A stretch of 64,000 nt of DNA. Origin: an uncultured Methanolobus sp. (GTDB lineage Archaea > Halobacteriota > Methanosarcinia > Methanosarcinales > Methanosarcinaceae). Below the pieces are notes generated by a model that was not told where the DNA came from, made no database searches, and saw only the letters and a list, made by a program, of their open reading frames with translations. Location of the stretch: contig NZ_OY763421.1 in NCBI RefSeq assembly GCF_963667555.1, forward strand, positions 1,257,562-1,321,561, given 5' to 3'. This document shows, piece by piece, positions 10,060-18,799 of the stretch (positions within the stretch are counted from its first letter, which is position 1; the number at the start of each line of letters is the position of its first letter). Both the position numbers and the translations under genes were made by a program.

Positions 10060-11597
10060 ACTTGCTCTCAACTCACATTCCTATTATACTGATAGCCACT
10101 CCAATTCTTGTGGCTGCACTTATGATACTTCTCAGAAAGCAGCCCGGGATTCAGAAAGCAATAAGTGTTGCAGTTTCATTTGCAATGCTTATTCTGAGTA
10201 TTATCCTGCTTTCACAGGTATGGTCTGGCGGAATTCAGGCTTATGAAGTAGGTGAATGGGGAAAATACGGAATCATACTGGTAGCTGACCTTCTAAGTTC
10301 AGGAATGGTCGTGCTCACATCATTCGTTTCATTCCTTTCACTAATATACTCACTTGATTACATTGAGAGGAAATCTCTGAGTGCATCCTACTATCCACTC
10401 TTCAGTCTGCTGGTGGCAGGACTTAATGGTTCATTCCTCACAGGAGACATCTTCAACCTTTTCGTATTCTTTGAGATACTTCTGCTTTCATCATGCGGAC
10501 TTGTGATCGCAAATGAGCAGGGTGGTGTGACAAAGAGTTCCGATAAGATAGAAGCTACTTTCAAGTACCTCGTACTCAACATGTTAAGCTCAATTGTGAT
10601 GCTCATTGCAGTATCTTCACTTTATGCAACAACAGGAACATTGAACATGGCTGATATCTCTGTCAAACTCAGTGCAATGAGTGCAGCAGGAACACTTCCA
10701 TGGCATGTTTTTGCCATTGCCCTGATGTTCGTTGTGGTCTTTGGTAACAAAGCTGCAATATTCCCGCTTCACTACTGGCTTCCGGATGTGCACCCCACAG
10801 CACCATCACCCATAAGCGCAATGCTTAGTGGTGTTCTCATAAAAGTTGGAGCATACGGAATGCTCAGGGTGTTCTTCCTTATTTTCATTGACACTCTTGA
10901 TATTTTCAAGCCTGTAATTATGTATCTTGCACTGGCAACCATTGTTGTCGGAGCAATTTCAGCAGTAGCACAGACTGACGTAAAACGCCTGCTTGCATAT
11001 TCAAGTGTAAGTCAGATCGGTTATGTTTTCCTTGGTATCAGCTTTGGAAGCATATATGGAATAACAGCAGCTCTTGTCTATCTTGTGAACCATGCAGTTG
11101 CAAAGTCAATGCTTTTCCTGACATCAGGCGGAATAATTCACCACGCAGGAACCAGGGACATGAGAAAAATGGGAGGCATGGTTGATAGTGCACCGCTGAT
11201 GTCACTTATGTTCCTTGTAGGTGCAATGTCAATTGCAGGAATGCCACCACTTGGAGGTTTCATTGCCAAGCTCAGTCTCTTTGATGCAGGTATTGGTGAG
11301 CAATATTACTTTGCAATAGGAATTGCACTCTTCTTCGCAATATTCACTCTTTTCTACATGTTCAGGGCAATGTTGCTCATGTTCTGGGGAGAAAAGAGGG
11401 ATGTTGAAAAGTATGGAGACTATTCACACCATGGAACATCGGTTCTGATGGCAGTGCCAATAGTCGTGCTCGCACTGACAATTGTTGGATTCGGAATTTA
11501 TGCAGAACCACTGTTGACACTTGCAAATGCAACAGCACATCAGATAATTGACCCGCAGCCATATATTGATGCTGTAATGACGAGGGTGGTAAGATGA
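10056..11597 (+). CDS. mrpD: Mrp antiporter subunit D
   Basis: 513-residue subunit homologous to complex I subunits M and N, about 14 membrane helices. Conserved features: Glu in FVFFEILLLSSCGL (helix five), Lys in the GNKAAIFPLHYWLPD block, and LLAYSSVSQIGY. These residues line the proton path in the family. Overlaps mrpC and mrpE by 4 bp each. Confidence 0.94.
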   Translation: MNLLSTHIPIILIATPILVAALMILLRKQPGIQKAISVAVSFAMLILSIILLSQVWSGGIQAYEVGEWGKYGIILVADLLSSGMVVLTSFVSFLSLIYSLDYIERKSLSASYYPLFSLLVAGLNGSFLTGDIFNLFVFFEILLLSSCGLVIANEQGGVTKSSDKIEATFKYLVLNMLSSIVMLIAVSSLYATTGTLNMADISVKLSAMSAAGTLPWHVFAIALMFVVVFGNKAAIFPLHYWLPDVHPTAPSPISAMLSGVLIKVGAYGMLRVFFLIFIDTLDIFKPVIMYLALATIVVGAISAVAQTDVKRLLAYSSVSQIGYVFLGISFGSIYGITAALVYLVNHAVAKSMLFLTSGGIIHHAGTRDMRKMGGMVDSAPLMSLMFLVGAMSIAGMPPLGGFIAKLSLFDAGIGEQYYFAIGIALFFAIFTLFYMFRAMLLMFWGEKRDVEKYGDYSHHGTSVLMAVPIVVLALTIVGFGIYAEPLLTLANATAHQIIDPQPYIDAVMTRVVR

Positions 11598-12088
11598 AGA
11601 GGTATTTTGCCTACTCAGCCATACTGGCTCTTGTATGGTGTTTTGTCCATGGTACTGTAAGCATTAACAATTTCATACTTGGGCTGATAATCGCTCCATT
11701 TGTAATAAGACCATTCAAGACACTGTTCAATTTTGATCAGGAGTTCTCTTTCAGCAAAGCAGTAAAGAAGATACCTGCTCAAATAAAGTTCCTGTATGTG
11801 CTTATCAAGGAGATCATAAAGGCAAACATTGTGGTTGCAAAGATCGTCCTTCAGCCTAAGATCGATATCAAACCGGGAATCATTGCCGTTCCTATAGACA
11901 GTAAGACCGATATTGGAATAACTGCTATTGCAAACACCATTACTCTGACTCCGGGAACACTGACAATTGATATATCAGAGGATAAATGCATCCTGTATGT
12001 GCATGCCATTGATGCAACCGATCCGGAAGCGGTGGCCCAGTCTATAAGGGATGATCTTGAAAAATATACGTTGGAGGCATTCGAATGA
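11594..12088 (+). CDS. mrpE: Mrp antiporter subunit E
   Basis: 164 residues. Two or three N-terminal membrane helices precede a soluble domain with the family signature ITLTPGTLTIDI. Length and position in the operon match MrpE. Coupled to neighbours by 4-bp overlaps. Confidence 0.93.
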   Translation: MKRYFAYSAILALVWCFVHGTVSINNFILGLIIAPFVIRPFKTLFNFDQEFSFSKAVKKIPAQIKFLYVLIKEIIKANIVVAKIVLQPKIDIKPGIIAVPIDSKTDIGITAIANTITLTPGTLTIDISEDKCILYVHAIDATDPEAVAQSIRDDLEKYTLEAFE

Positions 12089-12345
12089 ACCTGCTTGAAT
12101 ATTCATTGATCTTCATGGTGATCTCATTCATACCATGCATTTACAGGGTCATCAAAGGCCCTACGATACCAGACAGGGTAGTGGCACTGGATGCCATGAC
12201 AACGATCATAGTTGTAATGCTGGGTATCTATTCATATGTCAAGGAATCCGTGTTCTTCATGGATGTAGCACTTGTACTTGCTGTAATCTCATTTGTAGGA
12301 ACAGTAACGGTTGCCAAGTACCTTGATGAAGGGGTGGTATTTTGA
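12085..12345 (+). CDS. mrpF: Mrp antiporter subunit F
   Basis: 86 residues, three membrane helices, with the family block GPTIPDRVVALD and a conserved Asp in the last helix. MrpF is small and needed for antiport in bacterial complexes. Overlaps mrpE and mrpG by 4 bp. Confidence 0.92.
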   Translation: MNLLEYSLIFMVISFIPCIYRVIKGPTIPDRVVALDAMTTIIVVMLGIYSYVKESVFFMDVALVLAVISFVGTVTVAKYLDEGVVF

Positions 12346-12713
12346 GTACAGTTTCAATGATTCTGGATATCTTGAGCAACATAGTCCTTGTTATAGGTCT
12401 GTTCTTTGTCTTTTTGGCAATGCTTGGACTTGCAAGGCTTCCTGATGTGTACAACAGGCTTCATGCGACCACTAAGATCGGAACTCTTGGTGCTTTTGGT
12501 GTCATGCTAAGTATCCTGCTTAAAGTAGGCTTTTCACCAATGGGTGTAAAGGCATTGACAGTAGCACTTTTTATTCTGGTCACATCTCCGGTTGCAGCTC
12601 ACATGATAAGCCGTGCAGCTCACAGACACGGTGTTGGTCTGTGCAAAGAATCAGTAATTGACGAGTATGGAAAGGCATGCAGTGCAGCCTGCCCTCCACC
12701 AAAAGAAGACTAA
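12342..12713 (+). CDS. mrpG: Mrp antiporter subunit G
   Basis: 123 residues with three membrane helices and the family block GLARLPDVYNRLHATTK near residue 30. The C-terminus is a short Cys-containing hydrophilic tail (three Cys in the last 25 residues), longer than in many bacterial MrpG proteins. Last gene of the operon; a terminator-like hairpin follows within 20 bp. Confidence 0.92.
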   Translation: MSTVSMILDILSNIVLVIGLFFVFLAMLGLARLPDVYNRLHATTKIGTLGAFGVMLSILLKVGFSPMGVKALTVALFILVTSPVAAHMISRAAHRHGVGLCKESVIDEYGKACSAACPPPKED

Positions 12714-12730
12714 TTCAAGTAATGAAAGGA

Positions 12731-12787
12731 CAGTGCATTAGTATTGCACTGCAGTTTCTTTCTTCGTTTTTATTTTTTATTTTTCCA
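12731..12787 (+). terminator. Terminator-like hairpin after mrp operon
   Basis: CAGTGCA (12731-12737) and TGCACTG (12745-12751) form a perfect 7-bp stem with a 7-base loop, followed by a T-rich tract to about 12787. Placement right after mrpG suggests it ends the operon transcript. Confidence 0.55.
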
Positions 12788-12895
12788 GATTAGCCATAAA
12801 TGATAGTTATTTTATGCTAATTCCAGGCTTTATTTTTGAACTCATCTCTAATAATTACCTGTTCTGATCTCAAGGTCGCAATAATAAAATAAAAT

Positions 12896-13056
12896 CTGTA
12901 TATACGATACTTTTCATTTCAAGTAATCTGTAACAGTGTGAAATTAACTCCCGTTATATTTGTGAGCGGGTTGGGGAGTGGGGGTTAGTGTGGGAGTGGG
13001 GTTAAAAACAGACCCGCTCACTGCGTGACTAGATGGAATTATCATATATAAGTATT
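12896..13056 (+). other. G-rich hairpin locus, possible non-coding RNA
   Basis: The 540-bp gap between mrpG and Sua5 has no credible ORF. It holds a perfect 10-bp inverted repeat, GTGAGCGGGT (12962-12971) with ACCCGCTCAC (13012-13021). The 40-base loop contains four G runs (12973-12976, 12980-12984, 12992-12994, 12998-13001), a match to a G-quadruplex motif. A TATA-like TGTATATACG lies at about 12897-12906, properly placed to make a short RNA that includes the hairpin. Expression is not known, so I call it a candidate only. Confidence 0.4.
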
Positions 13057-13255
13057 ACCTCTAAATCATATACAAAATCAATTAATGCCTGAAAAGGATA
13101 ATGTTCACCCGATAATGGCATAAATGTCAGTCTAATTTTTTAGGCATATTTCTACAGATGAACAAAAACCTTATGAGCATTATTGTTCAATAGGTTTCAT
13201 TCCATTGCATACTAACAAATGCTTCTTGAGATAACCCTGCATTGTTTACTGAGAC

Positions 13256-14311
13256 ATGATAAAAGAAACAAAGATATTCTACGTAAGTGAGGAACTCGAA
13301 TCTGCATCTCTGGATGAGGCAGCAAAAATACTGTCACAAGGTGGAACTGTCGCTTTTCCCACAGAGACTGTATACGGGCTTGGAGCTAATGCTCTGGATG
13401 AAAAAGCCGTGATGCAGATATTTGAAGCTAAAGGAAGACCTGCTGATAATCCTCTTATAGTTCATGTTGCTTCCAGAGAAGACTGCAGATCTCTTGTGCG
13501 TGAAATCCCGGAAAAAGCATCCTTGCTGATGGATAAGTTCTGGCCGGGACCTCTTACGATCATAATGGAAAGAACAGAGATCGTTCCTGATGTGACCACA
13601 GGTGGACTCGATACAGTTGCAATAAGGGTTCCAGAAAATAAAATTGCGATCGAGCTTATCAGAAGGTCAGGAAAACCCCTGGCTGCACCAAGTGCAAATC
13701 TTTCAGGAAAACCAAGTCCGACGTCAGCAGAACATGTTGTTGCGGACCTTTCAGGAAGAATAGATGCTATTGTTGACGGAGGCGATGTAATAATAGGACT
13801 TGAATCAACTGTTGTTGATGTAACTTCAGATGTACCTGCTATCCTCAGACCGGGAAAAATAAGCATAGAAGAACTTGAGCACTGTATTGGCGAAGTGAAG
13901 ATCGGCTATGACGATAAAGTTCATCCGGAAAGTGAAACTGTACGTTCTCCGGGAATGAAATATACGCATTATTCCCCTAAAGCCGGTGTTATTCTGGTAG
14001 AGGGTGATAATGATGCAGTTGTGGACCGGATAAAAGAACTTCTTGAAGATCTTAGCATGAGGGATGCAAAGACCGGATTGATGCTCACAGATGAATCAAA
14101 AAAGCATTTCTCTGGAGTAGAGTCATTCTCAATTGGTTGCAAGGATGAACCCGAACAGGCTGCAAAATCTCTATTTTATGGTCTACGTTTCCTTGATCTT
14201 AAGAATGTTGATGTTATTATAGTAGATGGTTCATTCGATCCCAGAGGAATCGGTGCAGCCGTATTCAACAGAGTTCGAAAAGCGGCAGATATGATAATCA
14301 AGGTCCAGTGA
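13256..14311 (+). CDS. L-threonylcarbamoyladenylate synthase, Sua5 type
   Basis: Makes threonylcarbamoyl-AMP from threonine, bicarbonate and ATP, the first step of the t6A37 modification of tRNA. Residues about 15-205 are the YrdC domain (GGTVAFPTETVYGLGANA, RPADNPLIVHV, SANLSGKPSPT). The linker SPGMKYTHYSPKA and a C-terminal domain (about 225-351) define the two-domain Sua5 form rather than the short TsaC form. The length of 351 is typical. The ATG start is preceded by GAGACATG with only a weak ribosome binding site. Confidence 0.95.
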   Translation: MIKETKIFYVSEELESASLDEAAKILSQGGTVAFPTETVYGLGANALDEKAVMQIFEAKGRPADNPLIVHVASREDCRSLVREIPEKASLLMDKFWPGPLTIIMERTEIVPDVTTGGLDTVAIRVPENKIAIELIRRSGKPLAAPSANLSGKPSPTSAEHVVADLSGRIDAIVDGGDVIIGLESTVVDVTSDVPAILRPGKISIEELEHCIGEVKIGYDDKVHPESETVRSPGMKYTHYSPKAGVILVEGDNDAVVDRIKELLEDLSMRDAKTGLMLTDESKKHFSGVESFSIGCKDEPEQAAKSLFYGLRFLDLKNVDVIIVDGSFDPRGIGAAVFNRVRKAADMIIKVQ

Positions 14312-14315
14312 TCAC

Positions 14316-14549
14316 ATGAATGAAGAAAAGGAAAATCAAATTCATAATCGACAAAAAAATGTTGCTATTCTTAAGAGAAACCGGGGATTGCATAAAGTAA
14401 ACATACTTGTTCTTTGTGCAGGTCTCTCTTTTACATATTTTGGCAAGGACAATATAGGAGATCCTCTTATCTGGCTTGGTGTTATTATGTTTGCGTACAC
14501 TATGTTCACTGGAACAGTTGCCAGGCAACAATTGAAAGCCCAAAAATGA
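14316..14549 (+). CDS. Small membrane protein of unknown function
   Basis: 77 residues with a charged N-terminus (about 25 residues, Lys/Asn-rich) and two predicted membrane helices (about 28-42 and 50-66). It begins four bases after the Sua5 stop, so it is probably co-transcribed. No family recognised. Confidence 0.5.
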   Translation: MNEEKENQIHNRQKNVAILKRNRGLHKVNILVLCAGLSFTYFGKDNIGDPLIWLGVIMFAYTMFTGTVARQQLKAQK

Positions 14550-14726
14550 GTTATTATTTTTAAAATGTGCATTTTTTACGAACATAAGGTACTAAACAAT
14601 CTTCCTCATAATAGTTTCTTCAATCTTTATTAAATTTGAAAACTATGAAAGAAATGGTGGTCGAAATTTGTCTCCGTCATCCCCAACTTTTTAGGGGACA
14701 TAATCTTTAGTACCACTATACTATCA

Positions 14727-15306
14727 GGTACCACCAACAAGCAAGCAAAGAGAAGAAGAGATAAAGGACAGGTCAATGATTATGCCTGCTCCTTTTATCT
14801 CGGATCGATCTTATCTGAACTTTGCTGAAAAGATTTTTTGTGATGCTGCAGTTTTTTACAAGCGATGTGTTACATTTCTGCACAGGTTCTTTTTTGTTTT
14901 TGCTTGTTCCCTGACATATCTATTTTTATCGATGATAAGTGATAAAAGTTCGATATTTAGTATGGTATTTACTTATGTAGCACCTCTCAAAAAAGAACTA
15001 ATTACATGCAACTCACATATTTTGTGAAGTTAATTATTGCATAGTTCTATTTTTAGTCCAGATTTTCAATCCATTTACAGACGCTTTTTTCTGTACGTCT
15101 GGTAACTTTGTTCAAGAACAATAATACTGAACAATATTACCAATAAAACTTCTGAATTTCTTGTTCTTATGTGTATATATTATTCAATCTCATAGTAATC
15201 CATGGGGTTGTCAATGGGTTATTGTCCAGGGCAACTTAATCTGGTGCCTTAAACAAACCTCGTTTAGACGTAGTCTTGTTTAAATGTAGGGATTGTTGGT
15301 GGTACC
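14727..15306. repeat. 14-bp perfect inverted repeat bounding the surface-locus promoter region
   Basis: GGTACCACCAACAA at 14727-14740 is matched by its exact reverse complement at 15293-15306, 552 bp apart. The right copy lies 33 bp before the start of the dockerin-bearing surface gene. The enclosed 550 bp has no convincing gene but contains a TATA-like segment (GTGTATATATTATT, about 15171-15184). Such an arrangement is what an invertible promoter segment would look like, although the repeat may also be chance or a long-range RNA structure. Confidence 0.5.
15247..15283 (+). promoter_or_regulatory. Inverted repeat in the leader of the surface gene
   Basis: CTTAAACAA (about 15248-15256) and TTGTTTAA (about 15275-15282) form an 8-bp stem around a 19-base loop in the likely 5' leader. 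It could stabilise the transcript of a very highly expressed gene or act as an operator. No other feature was seen in the rest of the 14550-15339 gap beyond the 14-bp repeats. Confidence 0.3.
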
Positions 15307-15339
15307 CCCTTATATCTATATAAAGGAGGATAGGAAAAT

Positions 15340-18300
15340 ATGGAGTTTAAAAGCCAGCAGAAGCTCTTAGCTATTGCTATAGTCATTTTGACCAGCATGG
15401 CAATGGTTCAGACCGCTTTCGCTGCAGATGTTAATACAATCAGGCTCTATGGTGAAGAAGGAATGTCAACTCCAAACTTCCCATATACAACGCCTGAAGG
15501 ACCATTCGATCCACTAAGTGATGAAGCACCTTACAAGGACTTCATGACATTCAACCCGGCACTTTTCGAGAAAGGTATTGTGGTTAACCACGCAAATGCC
15601 TATGAAAAAGTGTTCGCAAGACAATATTTCGTTCCAGCCTACGTGGAACCAACAGGATTCGTCTGGCTTGACGATGGTGACTATGTCAGAGTGTCAAATG
15701 ACATTGTGACAGAATATACCTACATGATGGTCAGCAAAGTTGACTACCAGCCAATAGAAGGAACTGCAATGGATCCACTGACCGATGCATACTGGACAAA
15801 ATTCTGGTTCCCTATTGCTGACAACGATGATAATCAGATAGGTCTTGATGGTATGGATGCCGACGGAGACGGAACAGATGACATGGTACATCTTGAGGCA
15901 GCCGGATGCATCAATCAGGACGGATATAAGGATGCAATGATCGCAACAGATTCAATGCAGCTTAAAGTCGGTGATGAATTACAGTTCCTTGACCACAAGG
16001 TACTTGTTAAGGACGTAGCTATCAGCGGTCTTAATTCAAACCCACTTATAACACTTACTCTTGATGTATACTACACTGGTAACGATGAGCCTCAGCTCAT
16101 TGAGCAGAACTACCAGGCAAGTATTGTTCCTGGAGATTACCTGGTTGCAAGCAGGCACACAGTTGCTGATGCAGCACCTAACAGTGATTATCCATGGTTC
16201 CTCAGGGCAGATGCAGTAAGTCTTAACTACGCATACGTAACTGTCGGACGTGTACTCTATCAGGGTGAAAGTTTCTTTGTCGATGGTGCAGAGTATGATG
16301 TTGCAGCCATTTTCGGCAGCGAATCATATGGTGACTATGAATATGACAACACAGTCAAGTATATCACTATCAGAAACCCTGTTCCTGAAGACTATGATGT
16401 TGACCTTGGTGACCTCTCTGTAATTAAGGAAAGCGTAAGTGCAAATGAAATTATTCCACTTCTGCCACCTTTCAACAGGGAACACATCATGATCGATGAT
16501 ATCGATCTCCCATCACAGTACACAGGCTATGTAGATCACACCTACACATGCTACTACAATGATGCTACAAACGCTGGTGCACGCAAGCTGACAGCAGATG
16601 CTCTTGAGATCTACTTCGTTGATGAAGATACTGAAGCAAGGTTTGATACAAACCTCTTTGAGATCCTTGATGAAGGTAAGACCGAAGAGTGGCAGTGGCT
16701 TGACATCATGACAAAGCCAGACCAGTACAAGGAATTTGTATACCCAGCTCTTCCTGATGTAAGCGGTAGCTATGCAGACTTCATCTTTACAAGCTCATTT
16801 GAGGCACCATACACCAGATTCTGCTATAACAACTATGGCTGTCTTTCAATGGATGGACTTGACAAGAGAATGATGTTCGAGTATGACCAGGAAACCGGTA
16901 TCGAGGACATCTACATCAACGAGATCGATGAAAACACCAATGGTGTAAGACTCTATGGTGGCTCTGCAGCAGTCGCTGATATGATGAGTGCTACATTCCC
17001 ATACTCAGCAGACAACCCAGAAGGACCATTCGATCCTCTCAACGATGAAGCCCCAGAAATGGACTTCGTTACAATGAACCCTGCAGTATACACTCACTCT
17101 GCATCAGTTGAAGGAGTACTGGTGAAGAATGTGGATTCTACTGAAAAGGTATTCATGAGACAGTGGTTCGACCCAGATTATCACGAGCCTGCTGGTGATG
17201 TATGGCTTGATGAATCATATGATTACCAGAGAGTAACTGATGATGTGGTTGTTGAGTACACTTACATGCTTACTGACCTGACTTACCAGCCAACCGAAGG
17301 TACAGCTCTTGATCCACTCGATGCAGAATGTCCACTTGACCATGTTGCAAGCGGTTCACACTGGACCAAATTCTGGTTCCCAATTGCTGACAATGACGAT
17401 TCACAGATCGGTCTTGACGGCATGGATATCGATGGAGACGGAGATGATGAAATGGTTGATCTGAGAGCAGTCACTGATTTCAATGGTGATGGACGCACAG
17501 ACATTGCAATCGCTTCAGCTGATTCAATCCAGCTCCAGACAGGCGTACAGAATGTAGAAGGTGTCAACTCTGAAATACAGTTCCTTGACCACAAGGTTGT
17601 CGTAAAGGACGTTGCACTTTCAGGTCTTAATTCCAACCCATTGATCACATTGACAATGGATATCTACTACACTGGTAATGATGAGCCACAGCTCATTGAG
17701 CAGAACTATCAGGCAAGCATTATCCCAGGCGGCGCAATTTGTGCTGGCAGGCATGTTGCTATTGTCAACCACCCAGGAATCTTTGAATATCCATGGTTCA
17801 TTACTGCTGATTCAGTAAGTGAGAACTATGTCTATGTAACCGTTGGACGTGTACTGTACACTGGTGAATCATTCTTCGTAGATGGTGCAGAATATGATGT
17901 TGCTATGATCTATGGTAGTGTCTTTGAAGAGGGAGACGACGACTGCTGTACTAACTCCACACTTGTGAACACTCTTAAGTATATCACAATAAGGAACCCA
18001 CTCCCAGAGGAGTACGAAGTCGATCTTGGTGACCTTTCTATAATAAAGGAACCAGTCCAGCCAATGGAAACTCTTCCACTGCTGCCACCATTCAATGGTG
18101 ACTACAAGATGATAGATGATATCGATCTTGAACCATTCAATGTGAATGATGACACATGCTACTATGATGACGATACTCGTATCGCATCCCGTGTATCTCC
18201 AGTTCAGCCAGCACTTGATATCTACTACACAGGCGCACCTGAGACTGAAGCAAGATTCCACAGCAACCTCTTTGAGATACTCTGCGAATGCACAGTTCTT

Positions 18301-18774
18301 GCAACAGCAGAAACCAATGGATATGAGTGCGCAGAGTCATGGAAGTGGCTGCACATCCACACAATGGCTGATGAGTACAAGGAATTCGTCTACCCAGATG
18401 TATGGAACTACAATGGAATTGGAGACTATCTTGTAACCAGTTCATTCACTGCTCCAAACTCAGATCTTTGTGAGTATATCAATGAAGAGTACCGTAGCCT
18501 GGAAGACCAGAGGCTCATGTTCTACCACGACCCAGCAAATGGTGTCGGTCTGTACATGAACCAGGCAGAAGGCGCAGTATTCTCCGGCGATGACGGAACG
18601 AAGGGAGACTTCAACGATGACGGAGTCATTGATCTCAAAGACCTCTCTGCTTTCGCATTGGCGTATAATTCAGTATCAACAGATGCTAATTATGATGCAA
18701 CTGCAGATTTCAATGATGATGGAAAAGTTGACCTGAAGGATCTTTCAGCCTTTGCACTTGTCTATAACAAGTAA
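15340..18774 (+). CDS. Surface (S-layer-like) protein: two large repeats plus C-terminal dockerin
   Basis: 1144 residues. A signal peptide (about 1-28, ending AFA) is followed by two tandem homologous modules of about 500 residues starting at VNTIRLYG (about 32) and NGVRLYGG (about 536). Each has the same order of blocks, for example EGPFDPL, KFWFPIADNDD, QFLDHKV, YYTGNDEPQLIEQNYQAS, VGRVLY and ITIRNP. The C-terminus (about 1090-1144) is a type I dockerin: two copies of DFNDDG followed by DLKDLSAFAL, each a calcium-binding loop plus helix. The protein is very acidic with no C-terminal membrane anchor. It has a strong ribosome binding site (AAAGGAGGATAGG). I infer a major envelope protein held through its dockerin by a cohesin; the next gene encodes cohesins. 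Confidence 0.8.
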   Translation: MEFKSQQKLLAIAIVILTSMAMVQTAFAADVNTIRLYGEEGMSTPNFPYTTPEGPFDPLSDEAPYKDFMTFNPALFEKGIVVNHANAYEKVFARQYFVPAYVEPTGFVWLDDGDYVRVSNDIVTEYTYMMVSKVDYQPIEGTAMDPLTDAYWTKFWFPIADNDDNQIGLDGMDADGDGTDDMVHLEAAGCINQDGYKDAMIATDSMQLKVGDELQFLDHKVLVKDVAISGLNSNPLITLTLDVYYTGNDEPQLIEQNYQASIVPGDYLVASRHTVADAAPNSDYPWFLRADAVSLNYAYVTVGRVLYQGESFFVDGAEYDVAAIFGSESYGDYEYDNTVKYITIRNPVPEDYDVDLGDLSVIKESVSANEIIPLLPPFNREHIMIDDIDLPSQYTGYVDHTYTCYYNDATNAGARKLTADALEIYFVDEDTEARFDTNLFEILDEGKTEEWQWLDIMTKPDQYKEFVYPALPDVSGSYADFIFTSSFEAPYTRFCYNNYGCLSMDGLDKRMMFEYDQETGIEDIYINEIDENTNGVRLYGGSAAVADMMSATFPYSADNPEGPFDPLNDEAPEMDFVTMNPAVYTHSASVEGVLVKNVDSTEKVFMRQWFDPDYHEPAGDVWLDESYDYQRVTDDVVVEYTYMLTDLTYQPTEGTALDPLDAECPLDHVASGSHWTKFWFPIADNDDSQIGLDGMDIDGDGDDEMVDLRAVTDFNGDGRTDIAIASADSIQLQTGVQNVEGVNSEIQFLDHKVVVKDVALSGLNSNPLITLTMDIYYTGNDEPQLIEQNYQASIIPGGAICAGRHVAIVNHPGIFEYPWFITADSVSENYVYVTVGRVLYTGESFFVDGAEYDVAMIYGSVFEEGDDDCCTNSTLVNTLKYITIRNPLPEEYEVDLGDLSIIKEPVQPMETLPLLPPFNGDYKMIDDIDLEPFNVNDDTCYYDDDTRIASRVSPVQPALDIYYTGAPETEARFHSNLFEILCECTVLATAETNGYECAESWKWLHIHTMADEYKEFVYPDVWNYNGIGDYLVTSSFTAPNSDLCEYINEEYRSLEDQRLMFYHDPANGVGLYMNQAEGAVFSGDDGTKGDFNDDGVIDLKDLSAFALAYNSVSTDANYDATADFNDDGKVDLKDLSAFALVYNK

Positions 18775-18799
18775 ATATGAGGCACTAGAAGGTGAAAAC

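Noticed and set aside
9766..10071. 101-codon minus-strand ORF over mrpC
   Set aside because: It is an antisense shadow of a conserved gene, with no ribosome binding site.
14776..15027. 83-codon ORF in the surface-gene leader region
   Set aside because: Composition is unlike the neighbouring genes, no ribosome binding site precedes it, and no domain is visible; it is probably a chance frame in the inverted-repeat segment.
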